64,000 bases of DNA from an uncultured Clostridia bacterium (GTDB taxonomy: Bacteria; Bacillota; Clostridia; Lachnospirales; Anaerotignaceae): contig CALWRF010000013.1 of NCBI GenBank assembly GCA_944383885.1, positions 26,923-90,922 on the forward strand, in the 5' to 3' direction. Below, piece after piece: positions 63,781 to 64,000 of the stretch. The translations under genes were made by a program, and so were the position numbers. The stretch's first letter is position 1; each line of letters begins with the position of its first letter. Below the pieces are notes generated by a model. The model did not search any database. It was not told the origin of the DNA and worked only from the letters and a program-made list of their open reading frames with translations.

Positions 63781-64000
63781 TTACATTAAATCCCGCTCGC
63801 TGCCACTTGTTCCGGCTATTGTAGGGTCTATAACAACACCTAATGCTACAAGTATGTTAATTACTGCCGCTATAAGATGTGTCGCCATATCCTGCGCTAC
63901 ATGCGGAACTTTATAAAACATGCCTTGATATTTGATATATAAAAGCCAAAACAGCAAGTAAGAAAGTTATAAGCCATGTTTTATTTTTAAATCTTACTTT
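63781..64000 (-). pseudogene. Phage holin (phiLC3-type), frameshifted
   Basis: Two frames together make one holin. The first, entering from the right edge, reads KVRFKNKTWLITFLLAVLAF and then IYQISRHVL with a stop at 63911. The second, from about 63921 to 63781, continues with HVAQDMATHLIAAVINILVA, LGVVIDPTIAGTSGSERDLM. Intact phiLC3 holins have N-KVRLKNKTFW...LLGIVVDPTTKGLSDSERALTY in one frame. A one- or two-base indel near 63915-63921 would explain the break. It marks the edge of a decayed prophage. Confidence 0.65.

Noticed and set aside
63665..63916. Rightward ORF with a good AAGGAGG site (MYSEETEQPK...)
   Set aside because: Its second half runs antisense through the holin relic and shows no independent family signal; the first 40 codons cannot be excluded as a small peptide but I do not call it.

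Overview
The window is chromosomal DNA from a low-GC, anaerobic, Gram-positive bacterium, most likely a gut-type member of the Clostridia (Lachnospirales or a close relative). The evidence is the Firmicutes-style gene set: a DnaD/DnaI-type helicase-loading pair, a marR-fabH-acpP-fabK-...-accA fatty acid operon, rubrerythrin, rnr-smpB-ssrA linkage, LrgAB, an LtaS-like enzyme and strong AGGAGG ribosome sites with many GTG/TTG starts. A HadA-like 2-hydroxyacyl CoA-transferase and a lactate-dehydrogenase-like enzyme with an altered specificity loop suggest amino-acid or hydroxy-acid fermentation. I cannot name the species from sequence alone.

Layout. 1-1200: the end of a type I-B CRISPR-Cas operon (cas6, partial cas8b), very AT-rich, lying against the 3' end of the tmRNA gene. 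1500-6540: ssrA, smpB, two tandem ketopantoate-reductase-like genes and rnr, all leftward. 6680-7975: purE and an HD hydrolase, rightward. 8050-19600: leftward housekeeping genes (DnaI/DnaD pair, rubrerythrin, TagO/WecA-type transferase, upp, rpiB, tsaC, a SEC-C protein, a Usp-like protein, pyrG, a cyclophilin lipoprotein, murG). 19800-21000: a ferritin-like protein and a HIT protein. 21038-30811: a 12-gene fatty-acid operon read leftward (marR, fabH, acpP, fabK, fabD, fabG, fabF, accB, fabZ, accC, accD, accA), with a palindromic operator on the marR promoter. 31400-44200: accessory metabolism and transport (NMO, Fe-ADH, HAD phosphatase, orphan ABC binding protein, GNATs, LDH-like, ilvD, CocE-like hydrolase, nitroreductase, split ThrE exporter). 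44600-51100: PAP2 phosphatase, two nearly identical orphan TRAP binding proteins, a C_GCAxxG_C_C protein and a secreted copper-amine-oxidase-N protein. 51280-62475: Fe-S membrane pair, M18 aminopeptidase, gntR-lrgA-lrgB, LtaS-like enzyme, Ca/Na antiporter, CoA-transferase and MATE pump. 62900-64000: UPF0145 protein, then decayed prophage lysis DNA (frameshifted holin, nonsense-mutated type I toxin with what looks like an intact antisense RNA).

The most unusual structure not explained by genes is a family of phased 10-bp repeats (consensus GTTAGAAAAA, or TTTTTCTAAC on the other strand) next to intrinsic terminators or gene 3' ends in at least six intergenic gaps. A-tracts repeating once per helical turn should make strongly curved DNA. 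Other notable sites are three perfect DnaA boxes spaced 42 and 43 bp apart, a DnaA box plus inverted repeat on the dnaD promoter, and readable operators for the MarR and GntR regulators. All calls come from reading the sequence and family knowledge; no database search was run.
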